From Theristus sp. LFF4_11 (Eukaryota; Nematoda; Chromadorea; Monhysterida; Xyalidae), in the NCBI GenBank assembly GCA_030248135.1, contig JASANC010000646.1, positions 37,790 to 101,789 of the forward strand: a stretch of DNA of 64,000 nt. The letters run 5' to 3'. Of this stretch, positions 45,791 through 62,870 are shown piece by piece. Below the pieces are notes generated by a model, which was not told where the DNA came from, ran no database searches, and saw only the letters and a program-made list of their open reading frames with translations. The position numbers were made by a program, and so were the translations under genes. The stretch's first letter is position 1. Each line of letters opens with the position of its first letter.

Positions 45791-48700
45791 TATACGGCTT
45801 GCTTTAGTTTTATGTATTGTGGATTTATTCAAACGTGTCCGGACTAAAATGACGTAATTAGCTTTAAAAACGCCCGTTTGTCAAAGTACAGGCACTAAAA
45901 TGTCAGTTTGGTGTGATTGATTCGACATTCACCATTTGTTTACGGGAAGAAATCGGCTTAAACGGAAAGTCTGGTTTGCTGTGAACGGCAAGCGCATGTT
46001 TGGCGGCACATAACGTCATTTCAGTGGGACACGATTAAAAAAATAGGTCATATTGGATCTTCTGCAATATGTTTTCTTTTGTTCCACTTTTATGATTGTT
46101 TTGTGATCTTTTTGTGCCTTTTCACTGTTAGACGTGCAGACAGACTGATCACGCTAAACTGAGTGCGCTACCCCTCTGCGGCTGCAGAAACAACTTGTAA
46201 CTACTGTGAAAACTCGACTTCGTGTAGATTACAGTTTCTGTCGTATTTTTCTCCTAACACTTCGCTCTCACAAATGTTATGGCGGGTAGCCGACGAAAGT
46301 TTTAGAAAACCAGGTATCTGTAAAGCTAAACCTTATCATCTTTACTCTTCAAATTGGAGACTGTACAGTATGTGTGGTGTCTAAACAAAGGCAGGGAGAG
46401 ACAAAACATCGACTACGGTAAAAAAACAGTTATGTGTCTCGTGTCGTGAATGCTAGTACTTGCAAAAGTTGGTACACACCCACGGAGCATGATAAATGAA
46501 TGTCCGTACACAAAAAGTTCCAAAACTCTCTACTGTCGGCACGGTATACATGAAAATATACCAAACATGCGAAGTTTTATGAAAACCATCTTTGAAAGAA
46601 AGATGAAATAATTTATGCGATTATGCGTGTTGTTGTGTGTGCTTGTGGATGCTTCGCATACATTTTTCGATTGATCATGGTTTGTAACTGTAGGTCTCGA
46701 TACGATCTACCCCACGCAGATATAGGTAGCGTGCTCAACATAGCTTGAACGGGCAAAAAGTTGGTGTGCCCCGGTTTGCCAGAGACTGGACCGGAACTGC
46801 CCAAGGCCGCATTATTGAAGCCAGATCACATCGGTTTTGTTCCTTTGTTTAAAACAACAAACCTGGTTCTTGTGTTCAGCTTCTGGTTTTCATGTTATCT
46901 GCAGCAAAATAGGATTGACGTCGGAATGATCATTTTGTCCGTAAAAGTACATGAACATGTAAACAGCTATGGCCATGAAAATTAAACAGAAATTATACAA
47001 TGTTTGTTTCTGCACTCCTTCTTCGTTACACTTAGGTAACACAGCTAAAGTTAATAAAATCATGCAACTTTTTATTCATCCGTGTGTCCGGTATCGTTAA
47101 AAATTATTACCCAAAAAGTTATTTTGATGCAAGTTGAAGTAGTTTTGCGGTGTTACATAAATAAGTACATGCAATTTATGTATGTGCTTAAATATGTTTC
47201 GGAAACTGTGATATTCAAATTTTGTTTGACACTTTTTCTTACTTTAGGTACAGCTGCATGTTGACTACATACTGGAACTGGCCTCCAGTGCAATCCTTTA
47301 GTTTCCTGGTACCAGTGTGTGTTTGAGCTTTCTGAATACAAGCAATGAAATGCATAGATTTCTTGTGTTGAGAGCAAACAAGTTATTTTAACCTTAACAT
47401 AATATCATTTAGAACCGTGATAGTAATGTACATTACTTGAATTTTGTTCTCCAAGCGATTTACACATGTACCGGTATGTACGTTTGTATATTATTTAAGA
47501 CAATTTCAAATTTCAACTTCATTTGTTTGGGTCTTAAAGTATACAACAAACACATGTTAAAGTTTACCGCTACAGCAATCTATAAATAATGCTCACATGA
47601 GTCTCACACTATTTATGCGGTTTTGTTTTCATGTGGACACCATTAGAATGAGTTGTTTGTGCGGTTTTTTGTGACTTTTTTGCCTTGCATCGTCTGGCTT
47701 ACAGCTGGTTTCATAATGCATACACATACCCAACCGTCATTCATATAGAATGAGATTAACAACTTTAAACAAACCTTGTGCAACGTTAACAAGATACATA
47801 TTTGTATGATAAATATGTTCCGAAAATGGTGTTTCAATAAAATACAGAGTTTTAACAAGATGACTTCGCTTTTTTCAGTTTCATGTGCATTTCAATTTGT
47901 GCGCCCTTCGACAACTTGCGGAATCGAAAGACCTACGTCTAATAATTTCTTTTAATTTTCCGTTTCTTCGTAATCTGAAATATGGCTTTACTAATACTGG
48001 CTTATACTGGCTAATACAGGCTTGACCTTTCAAACGTATATCGGAACCTAATTGAACTCACAAAGATATCCCTATGTATTTATGTCTTCAACCTACCATG
48101 GTACAATCCGGTCAACTTCATATACACGCATCTCATAAACTTTTACAGTCCATAGCAATAAAAGTGAATTCCGTCGAAAAACTTAATCAACTTTCGTTAT
48201 AATTGGTGATTGGTTGAGAGGAGCGGCATCAAAACTGAATTAAATCCAGTGTATCCGTTACGAATTTTCGAGCCTACGCGATTTATCAACTCGCTGTGTC
48301 ACTCGAGTGCAACAAACCGAACCAGAGAGAAAAAACATGTTACTCCACACCCAGTGACGAGACCAGAAAAATAAATATACCAACTTGATCTTTTGTGACG
48401 TGCTAAGAAAAAGAGTGTTACTTCATGCTAAAGCACGCAGAGAAAAAGAAAAAATGCTTACTTCGTAAGCGTGTTTTACCTGTCCTGTACCCAGCTGTAG
48501 CTTAGTTTCTGTGCCTGGAAGGTTCGGACAATTTTTCTCCTTATTAAAAGAGAAAAATGGCATAATTTTGCGAACATAAACATGTGCACCGTACAGGATA
48601 TGATATCAGGAATATCCAAAGTGGACCTATGAAACGAACATTTCACAAACGATCTCTTCAACTTCTTTTGAACATTGACAATTAGCTCGAGTTGATTTAT

Positions 48701-48972
48701 AGGCGTACAAACGGTCACATATGTTTTTACTCATGTTGGACATGTAAATGCGCATGCATATAATTTGTACATATGTAGGCACCTGTGAAATGAAGTGTTG
48801 CTTAGATCTTGTAGATGGTTAGATGGTTAAATCTTACATTGTATTTCTTAAAAATTATCAAATGTTTCAAAACTGAATGCTGTTATTGTTGTATGCCATC
48901 TAATACGGTTTCTGTAAAACCGTGAGTCAAAAAACGAAAACGTGAACAGAAACAACTATTTCTGCTTAAAAG
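45791..48972. other. Gene-poor stretch
   Basis: Unique AT-rich DNA without a coding region I can support. Short frames lack exon boundaries and motifs. Confidence 0.5.
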
Positions 48973-49884
48973 TACAGGGTGGGCCAAAAAAAGGTTCCAT
49001 TTTCAAACTGCTGTCACTGGCTGGTGCTTCAATATTATGAGCTGAAATTTTCAGTACTGATAAAACATGTGTTGCCATTTTACTGACAAATTTTTTTTCC
49101 GATATATAATTCCTAGCGCTCACTGTGGCAAATTTTCTAAAAAGCTCGAAAAATCAACAAATTGACTGAAATGAGTGCAAGAAAAAATTAGTATCAAGAT
49201 GCGTGATTCAATTTTGAAACTGTTGCGAAGGTGACAAATGGGTCTTTTTGAATACCCGTGATAGTTCAAATCATGCGCTCAGAGTGGAAAGGTCTCACAC
49301 TTAAATTGCATTTGAGCACCTCGAGCGAAATTCTGATGTTTCACAACGGACTCGAGTCAGCAGCCATGCGACTGCGACAGAAAGAATTGTTCAGTTGACT
49401 TTTTGTTTTCTGTGTTGCTCTGTCTGTTAATTTGTTTCTTTTGAAAAGTTTTTCTGCGGTTTGAATAAAAAAGTGTTTCAGTTTCAGTTTTCTGCAGTTT
49501 CGTCATGGTTAAGTGGACAGCAGAACAACGGGTCTGGTGCGATATCTGGTGGGAGCAATCTGAAAGTTTTTCTGCAGTGACTCGCCTGTTTCGCGTAAAA
49601 TTCCATCCAGCCGCTGCCGGACGACAAACCTTGATAATGATTTGGATGTCTATGAGCAATGATTCGTTGTGAAATTCTTGGTTAAAAATCCGTTTTTTTG
49701 AAAATTTGGGAATTTTTAAACATTGTGCTGTAAAACTGAATCTACTTGACCAAACTGGATAAAAATTATGTCAGAAAAATGGCATCACATGTTTTATCAA
49801 TGCTGAAAATTTCAGCTCATAATATTGAAACACCAGCCAGTGACAGCAGTTTGAAAATGGAACTTTTTTTTGGCCCACCCTGTA
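48973..49884 (+). mobile_element. Deleted mariner-like element, copy 2
   Basis: Same ends as the copy at 18930 (TACAGGGTGGGCCAAAAAAA) and closely similar throughout. The frame from 49505 to 49672 starts MVKWTAEQRVW and runs slightly further (55 codons) than in copy 1 because of small differences. Transposase catalytic coding is missing. Confidence 0.82.
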
Positions 49885-51726
49885 CATAAAACGGAGCCCA
49901 AAGTATAGTTAAATCACGGACAATCCCCACATGGGCCATGTACTGTACATGTGATGTAGGGAGGTCTAAGTGCTATCCCAAAAACGCATTTTTTGTGCAC
50001 ATGTTTTGGAACGAAATGTAAAATTGAATATATACACGGTCGACAGCACGTGCGCAATGGTTCGTTCATGTGTACAAAGTGAGTTTGAGAAGAAAACCCG
50101 CAAAAAGTCGCGCCCCCATTGTTAATACGCGCTAAAATGTGTGCGTTAATCGAGTTGGAATATTTTAAGTTATATGCGCTTTCACTTTTAGAGTTCCAGG
50201 TTTGCCGGTTCGGCTTTGCCAAATGCCCAAGAGATTATCAATAAGCACAAGCAGGCTTTCTTGCCGAAATCCGTCGCTAGTCCGTCGCTCAATGGTTCGT
50301 CCATGGACGCAATGCAATCACCTTCTTGCGGGAGAACACATGTATCAGTGGGAAGTGCTTACTATGTACTTTGCTTCAGCAACTTATAAGAAGTCTGCAT
50401 AAATATATTTGTGTATTTGTTGATTTTATTTCATTTGCACCCCAGGGTAAATGCATACAAAGTGAGGTTACTGCGTCTAAATTTATTTCCATGTGCTAAT
50501 GTACGTGTTTGTCAACGTCAAATCGGCAGCTTGGCACTTTTTGATTTTGATCCTAGGTTTCGTGTTCATGTGTCAGAATATTTCAGCAAATCTCGTATTT
50601 GGCCGTTTTTGCACCGGTGTTCAACATTCCTCCCTGGTTGTCAAAGACATACAGGGTGGGTCAGAAATAGTGGCTCATCTTTTGATTGCCTATCACTGTC
50701 CAACCCAACCGCTTTGCCAATTCTGCTGAAAAATCTCATATACCGGTATGCCCAACATTGGCAATAGATGAAGTTCGCTGTTTGTGGTTTCACCAGGTAG
50801 ACGCATTGTTGCAACAATTTTAATGAATGCTGCCTTCTGAGTTTTGTTCTTTTTCAGTGTTTCTTGGATAAAGCTGAGATTTTGAACAGATCTAAGTTAG
50901 GCAAAATTTTCCATCGATATTGTTATTATTAGAAAATTGTACATTTGCTGTTGCATTCTACAAATATAAACGCAGCAACACCTTTGAACATGCACGCATT
51001 TTGGCAACTGTTGCTAGAAATTCTAAGCATCTTGTGGCAACGACCACCATTCTTTTCTCAATGGAACCCTGTATTGTTACAAAATATTCAAGTTTTTGTT
51101 TGCTTTCAACAAGACTAGCCATAAACGTAACGAGTGATCAGACAGCCACTTCTATTTAAAATCACGTCATGTACAGTACAATGTAGCAAGCCAAAACCCG
51201 TCGACCACACACATGTGTTCATCGCAATGTCAAATGACTTACTGTTTGAGACACACACCAAAAACGCAAAAGGAAATTGTGTTTGAACCGCAAACATAGT
51301 ATAAACAACGTCATCAGGCAAAAGCTTAAAACATAAACAGGTTCTCCACTTCCTCTAGTTTAGGTCCTCATAACTAAAATGAAGTTTCAGTTCAATGTTC
51401 ACACTACTGCATTGTAGTTCAAAACTGAAGTTTCTTTCAAGACAAAAACTGTTCAAATAACAGCATGCATTTGATCACTAATAACGCACCAGTTTATATT
51501 ATTATATAGCGCCTCGGAATATTTCGAAATTTAAACAGCCGAACCGAATATAGCAAGAAAGGAATGAAAATCGTCTCGAACGTTGGAAAGCGCACCAATT
51601 AAAAAGCGAACTGAACAACAGCGAAATTACACGTGTGTGACAGTAGGTACATAAAAGTACATAAAAGTCTGAATATACATACAGAAAAAAAACTCGAAAC
51701 ACGAAAGAACTTCAACAGAATAAAAA
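49885..51726. other. Upstream region of SLC18 copy 1
   Basis: No gene is supported. A solo mariner-type end TACAGGGTGGGTCAG lies at about 50650. A stretch near 51248 (GAGACACACACCAAAAACGC) resembles the sequence upstream of SLC18 copy 2 at 56760, consistent with tandem duplication of the promoter area. Confidence 0.4.
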
Positions 51727-55195
<3,469 letters not shown>

Positions 55196-55814
55196 ATGCG
55201 CATTACGTGGGTCTTTCGCCAGAACTTTTTGCTGATTTACAATTACTACCGGTTTTTGAATACCCCTTGACATTCAATCTGACAGTTGATGTCAAATAAG
55301 GTCAGCTGGCTTTGTTTTTTTAAGGTGTCATCTTTTGCCAAAGTCTGTTATTATCATTGTTGATCTTGCCACAAGAAAGAGAAACAAGGCGAAGCTGCAT
55401 GTGATCAGGCGGATGACTGTTTCTGCTGCATTTTTTACATTTATGATTTTTATGGAGACGTTTTATAGGACATTATGTACATGCATTCATTTGTCAGTGC
55501 TTTTTCAATGTGCTGTTTGTTTGTAGCTTTCATCCTTTTACGCCAAGATTCTGTACTTTTTCAAACAGCGATTGTGTGCTTTGAAAAGCCTGTTGACGGA
55601 CGATTTATCCGTTGATGTTGATGTTTCTATTTTTCAGATTCGTTTTTTAGTGATTTGACAATGGTTAGGAAGATGCTCCATTTTTATTACTGTGCTACTT
55701 TTTTGTTTGCATTGATAAACACGCATAACTGTAGAATAAGCAGAACAGACGTGTTTTGTTAATCCGGGGTTTAGTTTTGTCAAATAGTCAGTAGTTAAGT
55801 AGTCAGTTAAGTTG

Positions 55815-56250
55815 TTAAGTCAGTCGAGCTCCGCACACGTCATGAGCGCCTGCGCGAGCATACGGATCGACTTCATGCGTTTCAAATGCCCCAATCATCG
55901 CAGTGGTCGCAGGTGAATCAACTGGGTGATGTCGCCCTGAGTGTTCACCTTTGGCTTAAACGCACGACGTTACACTGTCGTATTTGTAGCGCAATCAAAC
56001 CAATGGGGCCGGTGAAGCACTGATCGTCTTGTTCTTTATTGAGCGTTGAATTGTTTAGCGACCACAGTTCGCAGCTGTATGTAGAGCAACGACGAGCGGA
56101 TGCACGCCGAATACACTCGTGCCTTTGTGCGAATTGACACGTCATGGGTCGCCACAGCCGCCGCAGACTGGGTAACGCCAAGTTCCGCCAGCTTGATACG
56201 CCGCTGAACGTCATCTGTACAGTACCCACCGTTGGATGGGGGCGTCACAC
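55815..56250 (-). pseudogene. LINE reverse-transcriptase 3' relic, left arm
   Basis: On the minus strand from 56248 the frame reads VQRRIKLAELGV, then SIRTKARVYSACIRSSLLY, the end of the RT domain of many LINEs (R-T-K-x-R-V-Y-x-A-x-V-R-S-x-L-L-Y-G). Further downstream LGHLKRMKSIRMLAQALM resembles the post-RT region but with stop codons between. Only the 3' end survives. Confidence 0.6.
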
Positions 56251-56847
56251 AAAATTCTACTTTTTATCAAAAATTTTAATTTTTTTAAATTTTTTAATAG
56301 CATCTTATATGCAAGACTTTACGGTAGATAACAATCAGGCACGGCAATACCGCTCGTTTGCTATTATTATAAAAACATAGAAAAAAGACGACATGTTGCC
56401 TTTTCGAAATACACGCAAATGCACGGTCTACGTTCGCGCAATGCATCAAATTTGAATGCATGTGTGTGTAAAAATTTTATCAAACTGCTTCATCTTCTGT
56501 CGCATTCAGTGTTCTCCATCGTCGCCAATTCTCATTGCCATCCGTCAACTTGTTTACGCCATGTGCTCTGTCTCTTTCCCGATCAGCCGTTTTGTTCGCC
56601 GCATTTTTCACACATTGACAGAGAATCGGTCATCTGCAAACTGTTTTGCTGCGTGTTTGGCTTTTCAACACAAACAATTTCTTTTGCTTGGCTTTTGTTG
56701 GCTCTTCGCCAACAAAAACTTTGGTCAAAAATGCATCTTTCGCCAATGTAACTTATGTTGAGACACACACATCAAAAACGCAAACAGTAATTACGTCTTG
56801 AACTGGAATCGCGAAACAAATTTAACGACAGTATATAACAATAAAAA

Positions 56848-58857
56848 ATGACGACGACCGAGCGTCTGGTGATCACGATCACGTGCATCGCGTTCGCCGT
56901 CGACTACATGCTCTACATGGCCGTGGTGCCGATCATTCCGATCTACTTTCGGCGGCATCACGTATACGAGCCGATCAATCGAACTGCGGAGCGAAGACTG
57001 GCCGACGAACGACGCCGCGTCGATCGGGCCAGTGGGCGACGCAACAACAAAACGCACGACGACGTCGTATACAAGGATGAGGATACCTGGAACGGCTATC
57101 TGTTCTCGTCGAAGGCGTTCGTCCATATTCTTTTTTCGCCGGCGGCCGGGCGAATCGCCGATCGAATCGGATACAAGAAGCCGCTGATGTTCGGACTGAT
57201 GGTGATCAGCGTGTCGACGTTCATGTTCGCCATTTGCAGCAGCTATTGGACGTTGTTTATCGCGAGGTCGATACAGGTGCATTTTGGGGTGCGCTTCTGT
57301 GATTGGAACATAGGGTAAGGGGGACGTACACTGGAGAGGTAAGCGGGGCAAGGGGGTTAGTGTTTGTCAGGTGGGGACAAAAAGTGATACACCACATGGA
57401 TCGGAGACAAGGTTGCATGCAGAATAGGTTTGTAGGTAGTGAAGTATCAATATCTGATAATTTCCGCTTAAAGGCATAGCAGGGGTTCAAAGGGCAAAAA
57501 TTGCCATCATACTCCTCGGTCCAACAAACACATCCTTCCACCAGGGTCTCGGCAGTGCCTTCGCCGAGACGAGTGCCCTATCAATGATCGTCTGTCATTT
57601 CCCGACGTTAGAAGCTCGAACAAGGAATGTCGGCCTCGCGTTCGCGTCCATGCAATTCGGCTTCCTGTTTGGGCCGTACTTTGGCGGGACGCTCTACGAG
57701 TACGTGAACAAGTTCTGGCCATTCTTCATCATGTCCATGATAGCCTCTATTGATGCGGTGCTTGCTTTGATGTTCATCAAACAGATGGAGCCAGAACATG
57801 TCAAGTCGATAGCGCAGGAATTGCAGAACCAGGTCGGTGGAGCGATTAAGGTGGAGTTACGGTAGACTTAATGGTGACGGTAATGGCTTACGGTGACGTA
57901 ACGTGACACAATGTGACGTGACGTGACGTGACCTGACAAGTGATTTTGACGTTACGTGACGTGACATGACGTGACGTGGCGTGACGTGACATAATCTAAT
58001 ATTAAGTGACGTGATGTGACGTGGTGTGACGTGACGTGACTGACGTGACTGACGTGAAGCGACTTGACGTGACGTGATGTAACATAAATGACGTAACGTG
58101 ACGTGGGACGTGACGTGACGTGAGGTGACGTGAGGTGAAGTGAAGTGAAGTGACGTGACGTGACTGACGTGACGTGACGTGACATGATGTAACATAAAAT
58201 GACGTGTCGTGACGTGGTGTGACGTGACGTGACGTGGTACGTCACGTGACGTGAGGTGACATGAGGTGAAGGGACGTGAGGTGACGTGAGGTAAACTGAC
58301 GTGACGTGTGGTGACTGACGTGACGTGACGTGACGTGACGTGAGGTGAAGTGAAGTGACGTGACGTGACTGACGTGACGTGACGTGACATGATGTAACAT
58401 AAAATGGCGTGTCGTGACGTGGTGTGACGTGACGTGACGTGGTACGTAACGTGACGTGAGGTGACGTGAGGTGAAGTAACGTGAGGTGACGTGAGGTGAC
58501 GTGACGTGACATGTGGTGACGTGACGTGACGTGACACCACGTGACGTGGCGTGACTTGACGTGACGTGACGTGACGTGACGTGACGTGTCTTGACGGGAC
58601 GTGACGCGACGCGGCATGATGGTGTGACTTGACGTATTTGCAAACGTCAGTATGAACGGGCGTAAATGATAAGTTCTTAACATATGAACTTTGCCTAAAA
58701 ACTGAACACTTTTTCTTAAATCAACGCGAGAGCATTTTCACAACCAATCTCTTTCTCTCTTTTTGTATCTTCTCTGATTTGAAAGTCAGTATTGAACGAT
58801 TTATGCAGGTCAGCATATTGAAACTGATATTGGATCGAAGAATCGCGTGTTGTGCCG
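56848..58857 (+). pseudogene. SLC18-like transporter, copy 2 (truncated)
   Basis: Exon 1 at 56848-57276 (143 codons, 24 fewer than copy 1, all missing from the first loop), exon 2 at 57545-57832 (288 nt, intact) and the first part of exon 3 from 58809. The exon 3 frame breaks at about 58857 after RRIACCA, where the sequence turns into the right arm. Exons 4 and 5 are absent. The two complete exons carry no stop and are well conserved, so the truncation is recent. A chimeric transcript is possible, but the product would lack the second half of the carrier. Confidence 0.85.
57886..58630. repeat. Expanded TGACG minisatellite in copy 2
   Basis: About 740 bp of TGACG-based units with higher-order variation (GAGGTGACGT, ATGATGTAACATAAA segments repeated near 58075, 58185 and 58390). 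Roughly three times longer than the equivalent array in copies 1 and 3. Confidence 0.93.
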
Positions 58858-58879
58858 TGAATGGGAATGAGTGAAGTGA

Positions 58880-59205
58880 TTAGTGAATAGGGTTTTGTAT
58901 GATTGATGGCGATTGGGGCGGGAAAAAATATGGACGACGCTTGAGAGAAGATAGGTTAGGTATTATTTGTATAGACGTGGTGGTTTTGTTGTTGCGGAGG
59001 CGATGACGGGCGTGTTGTGGCAGTTTGTGAGTTGGATGGTGTATAGGATGGCGAAGTAGATGGATGATGGCACACGGCATGTAGAGATTGTCGACGGCGA
59101 CGCGATGACGTGATCGTGATACAGACGTGGTCGTGTATTTTTTATTGTTATTATGTGTTATTTGTTTGCGATTAGTTAAGACGTATTATGTTTGCGTTTT
59201 TGATG
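58880..59205 (-). pseudogene. Degraded SLC18 exon 1 at the palindrome turn
   Basis: The reverse complement follows the order of copy 2 exon 1 (ACGATCACGTCATCGCGT, GCCGTCGACAATCTCTACAT, CGCAACAACAAAACC, GTCGTCCATATTTTTTC) but with many 1-3-base losses and local substitutions throughout. No frame survives. The density of tiny deletions is unlike the near-identity of the rest of the arm. Confidence 0.65.
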
Positions 59206-59724
59206 TGTGTGTCTAACTAGTTACATTGGGAAAGATGCATTTTTGACCAAAGTTTTTGTTGGCGAAGAGCCAACAAAAGCCAAGCAAAAGAAATTGTTTG
59301 TGTTGAAAAGCCAAACACGCAGCAAAACAGTTTGCAGATGACCGATTCTCTGTCAATGTGTGAAAAATGCGGCGAACAAAACGGCTGATCGGGAAAGAGA
59401 CAGAGCACATGGCGTAAACAAGTTGACGGATGGCAATGAGAATTGGCGAAGATCATGGAGAACACTGAATGTGACAGAAGATGAAGCAGTTTGATAAAAT
59501 TTTTACACACACATGCATTCAAATTTGATGCATTGCGCGAACGTAGACCGTGCATTTGCGTGTATTTCGAAAAGGCAACATGTCGTCTTTTTTCTATGTT
59601 TTTATAATAATAGCAAACGAGCGGTATTGCCGTGCCTGATTGTTATCTACCGTAAAGTCTTGCATATAAGATGCTATTAAAAAATTTAAAAAAATTAAAA
59701 TTTTTGATAAAAAGTAGAATTTTG

Positions 59725-60155
59725 TGTGACGCCCCCATCCAACGGTGGGTACTGTACAGATGACGTTCAGCGGCGTATCAAGCTGGCGGAACTTGGCGTT
59801 ACCCAGTCTGCGGCGGCTGTGGCGACCCATGACGTGTCAATTCGCACAAAGGCACGAGTGTATTCGGCGTGCATCCGCTCGTCGTTGCTCTACATACAGC
59901 TGCGAACTGTGGTCGCTAAACAATTCAACGCTCAATAAAGAACAAGACGATCAGTGCTTCACCGGCCCCATTGGTTTGATTGCGCTACAAATACGACAGT
60001 GTAACGTCGTGCGTTTAAGCCAAAGGTGAACACTCAGGGCGACATCACCCAGTTGATTCACCTGCGACCACTGCGATGATTGGGGCATTTGAAACGCATG
60101 AAGTCGATCCGTATGCTCGCGCAGGCGCTCATGACGTGTGCGGAGCTCGACTGAC
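59725..60155 (+). pseudogene. LINE reverse-transcriptase 3' relic, right arm
   Basis: Mirror copy of the left-arm relic (VQRRIKLAELGV, SIRTKARVYSACIRSSLLY), essentially identical to it. It was therefore present before, or copied with, the inverted duplication. Confidence 0.6.
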
Positions 60156-61116
60156 TTAACAACTTAACTGACTACTTAACTACTGACTATTTGACAAAAC
60201 TAAACCCCGGATTAACAAAACACGTTGTTCTGCTTATTCTACAGTTATGCGTGTTATCAATGCAAACAAAAAAGTAGACAGTAATAAAAATGAGCATCTT
60301 CTAACCATGTAAACACTAAAAAACGAATCTGAAAAATAGAAAAAACACAACGGATAAATCGTCCGTCAACAGGCTTTTCAAAGCACACAATCGCTGTTTG
60401 AAAAAGTACAGAATCTTGGCGTAAAAGGATGAAAGCTACAAACAAACAGCACATTGAAAAAGCACTGACAAATGAATGCATGTACATAATGTCCTATAAA
60501 ACGTCTCCATAAAAATCATAAATGTAAAAAATGCAGCAGAAACAGTCATCCGCCTGATCACCCGCAGCTTCGCCTTGATTCTCTTTCTTGTGGCAAGATC
60601 AACAATGATAATAACAGACTTTGGCAAAAGATGACACCTTAAAAAAACAAAGCCAGCTGACCTTATTTGACATCAACTGTCAGATTGAATGTCAAGGGGT
60701 ATTCAAAAACCGGTAGTAATTGTAAATCAGCAAAAAGTTCTGGCGAAAGACCCACGTAATGCGCATTCATTTATCACCCCAGGCGGCCGTCTGTTGGTAG
60801 CCACCCCCGGTAACAATCGCATTTTGATTTTCGACACTTTTCAGACTGTTATTGTCAATGTTAGGCCTCGCTGTTTTCGAATCGTTGCTGATCGCTGCAG
60901 CATTGTTCAAGTTCCCCGTTATCGAATTGTAGCCGTCTGCAGCTGACTCTTGACGTGTGAACAACGACCGCCCAGTTGCTTTCTTCAACGTCAACATGCA
61001 CGGCATGTACGCGAAATACAGCGACGCAATCACAAAGTTCATCAGCGTGAAATTGCCGGCTGTCACGAGGTGACCGGCCGTGATTGGACCGATTGCGTAC
61101 GTCGTGTTGTAGCTGA

Positions 61117-61818
<702 letters not shown>

Positions 61819-62609
61819 TGACGACATTGCACGAATGATGAATGATCGCGATCCCAACTGAAATCGTCGAGAACCAGAACGCCACAACGAGATAGTTGAC
61901 GGCCGTGATCGGGATCATCATGCAGCTGATTCCGGCCAAAAACAAGCCAAACATCGACAGCTGATAGGCGGCCTGCGGCCGATACTGCACCGCCCAGACA
62001 GATATTCGTAGGCCGAGCAGGTAGGGAACAAATGCGGCGAACCAAACGAAGCCCATCTCGGAAACGTCCACGTCGTGCAAGTTGTCCTGGGGTGCGTTTT
62101 GTGGGTGATTTTGCTATTTTTGAACTGCGCATAAGAAAAAAAGACAAAGTCAGCACAAAACTAATTGTATGAATGCCGTCGTGAACACTTGTTAAAATTG
62201 TAAGAAGTTAAAATAGTAAGTGTGAAACTGCAAGTGAGCCAGTGTGTTTATTTGTTTGGCGGCGACTTCGCGGCAATGAAATGATTGAGTGAAATCTGAA
62301 AATCGGGCCCACCTCCATCCAGACAGACACGGTGGGTGCCATGAAAGTGTACGCGATCTCAGAAACCATCAGCGCCCCGGCGCAACACGCGATTCTTCGA
62401 TCCAATATCAGTTTCCATATGCTGACCTGAATAAATGGTTCAATGCTGACTTTTAAATCAGAGAGCAGATACTTACAGAGAAAAAGTGATCGTTACAATG
62501 CTTTGCGTAAGAGTTAAGAAAATATGTTCTTTTTTCGGAACGTTCATATGTGGAAACAAAAGCTTATCGTTTACGCCCGTTCATACTGACGTATGCGTAT
62601 GCGTAAACC

Positions 62610-62870
62610 GCAACGTCATGCCATGACACGCTACGCCAAGCCACGTTACGTCACGTCACGCCAAATCACGTCACGACACTTCACGTCACGTCAGGTCACA
62701 TCACATCACGTCACGTCACGTCACGTCACGTCACGTCACGTCGCATCACGTCGCATCACGTCACATCACGTCACGTCACGCCACGTCACGTTACGTCACG
62801 TCACGTCACGTCACATCACGTCACGTCACGTCACATCACGCCACGTCACGTCACGCCACGTCACTTTTTG
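62610..62870. repeat. CGTCA minisatellite in copy 3 intron 2
   Basis: Reverse complement of the TGACG array of copy 1, with small unit-number differences. Confidence 0.93.

Noticed and set aside
57857..58683. Long Thr-Ser-Arg-His-Val repeat frames on the minus strand
   Set aside because: Produced by the TGACG array; there is no start context, splice signals or non-repeat coding part.
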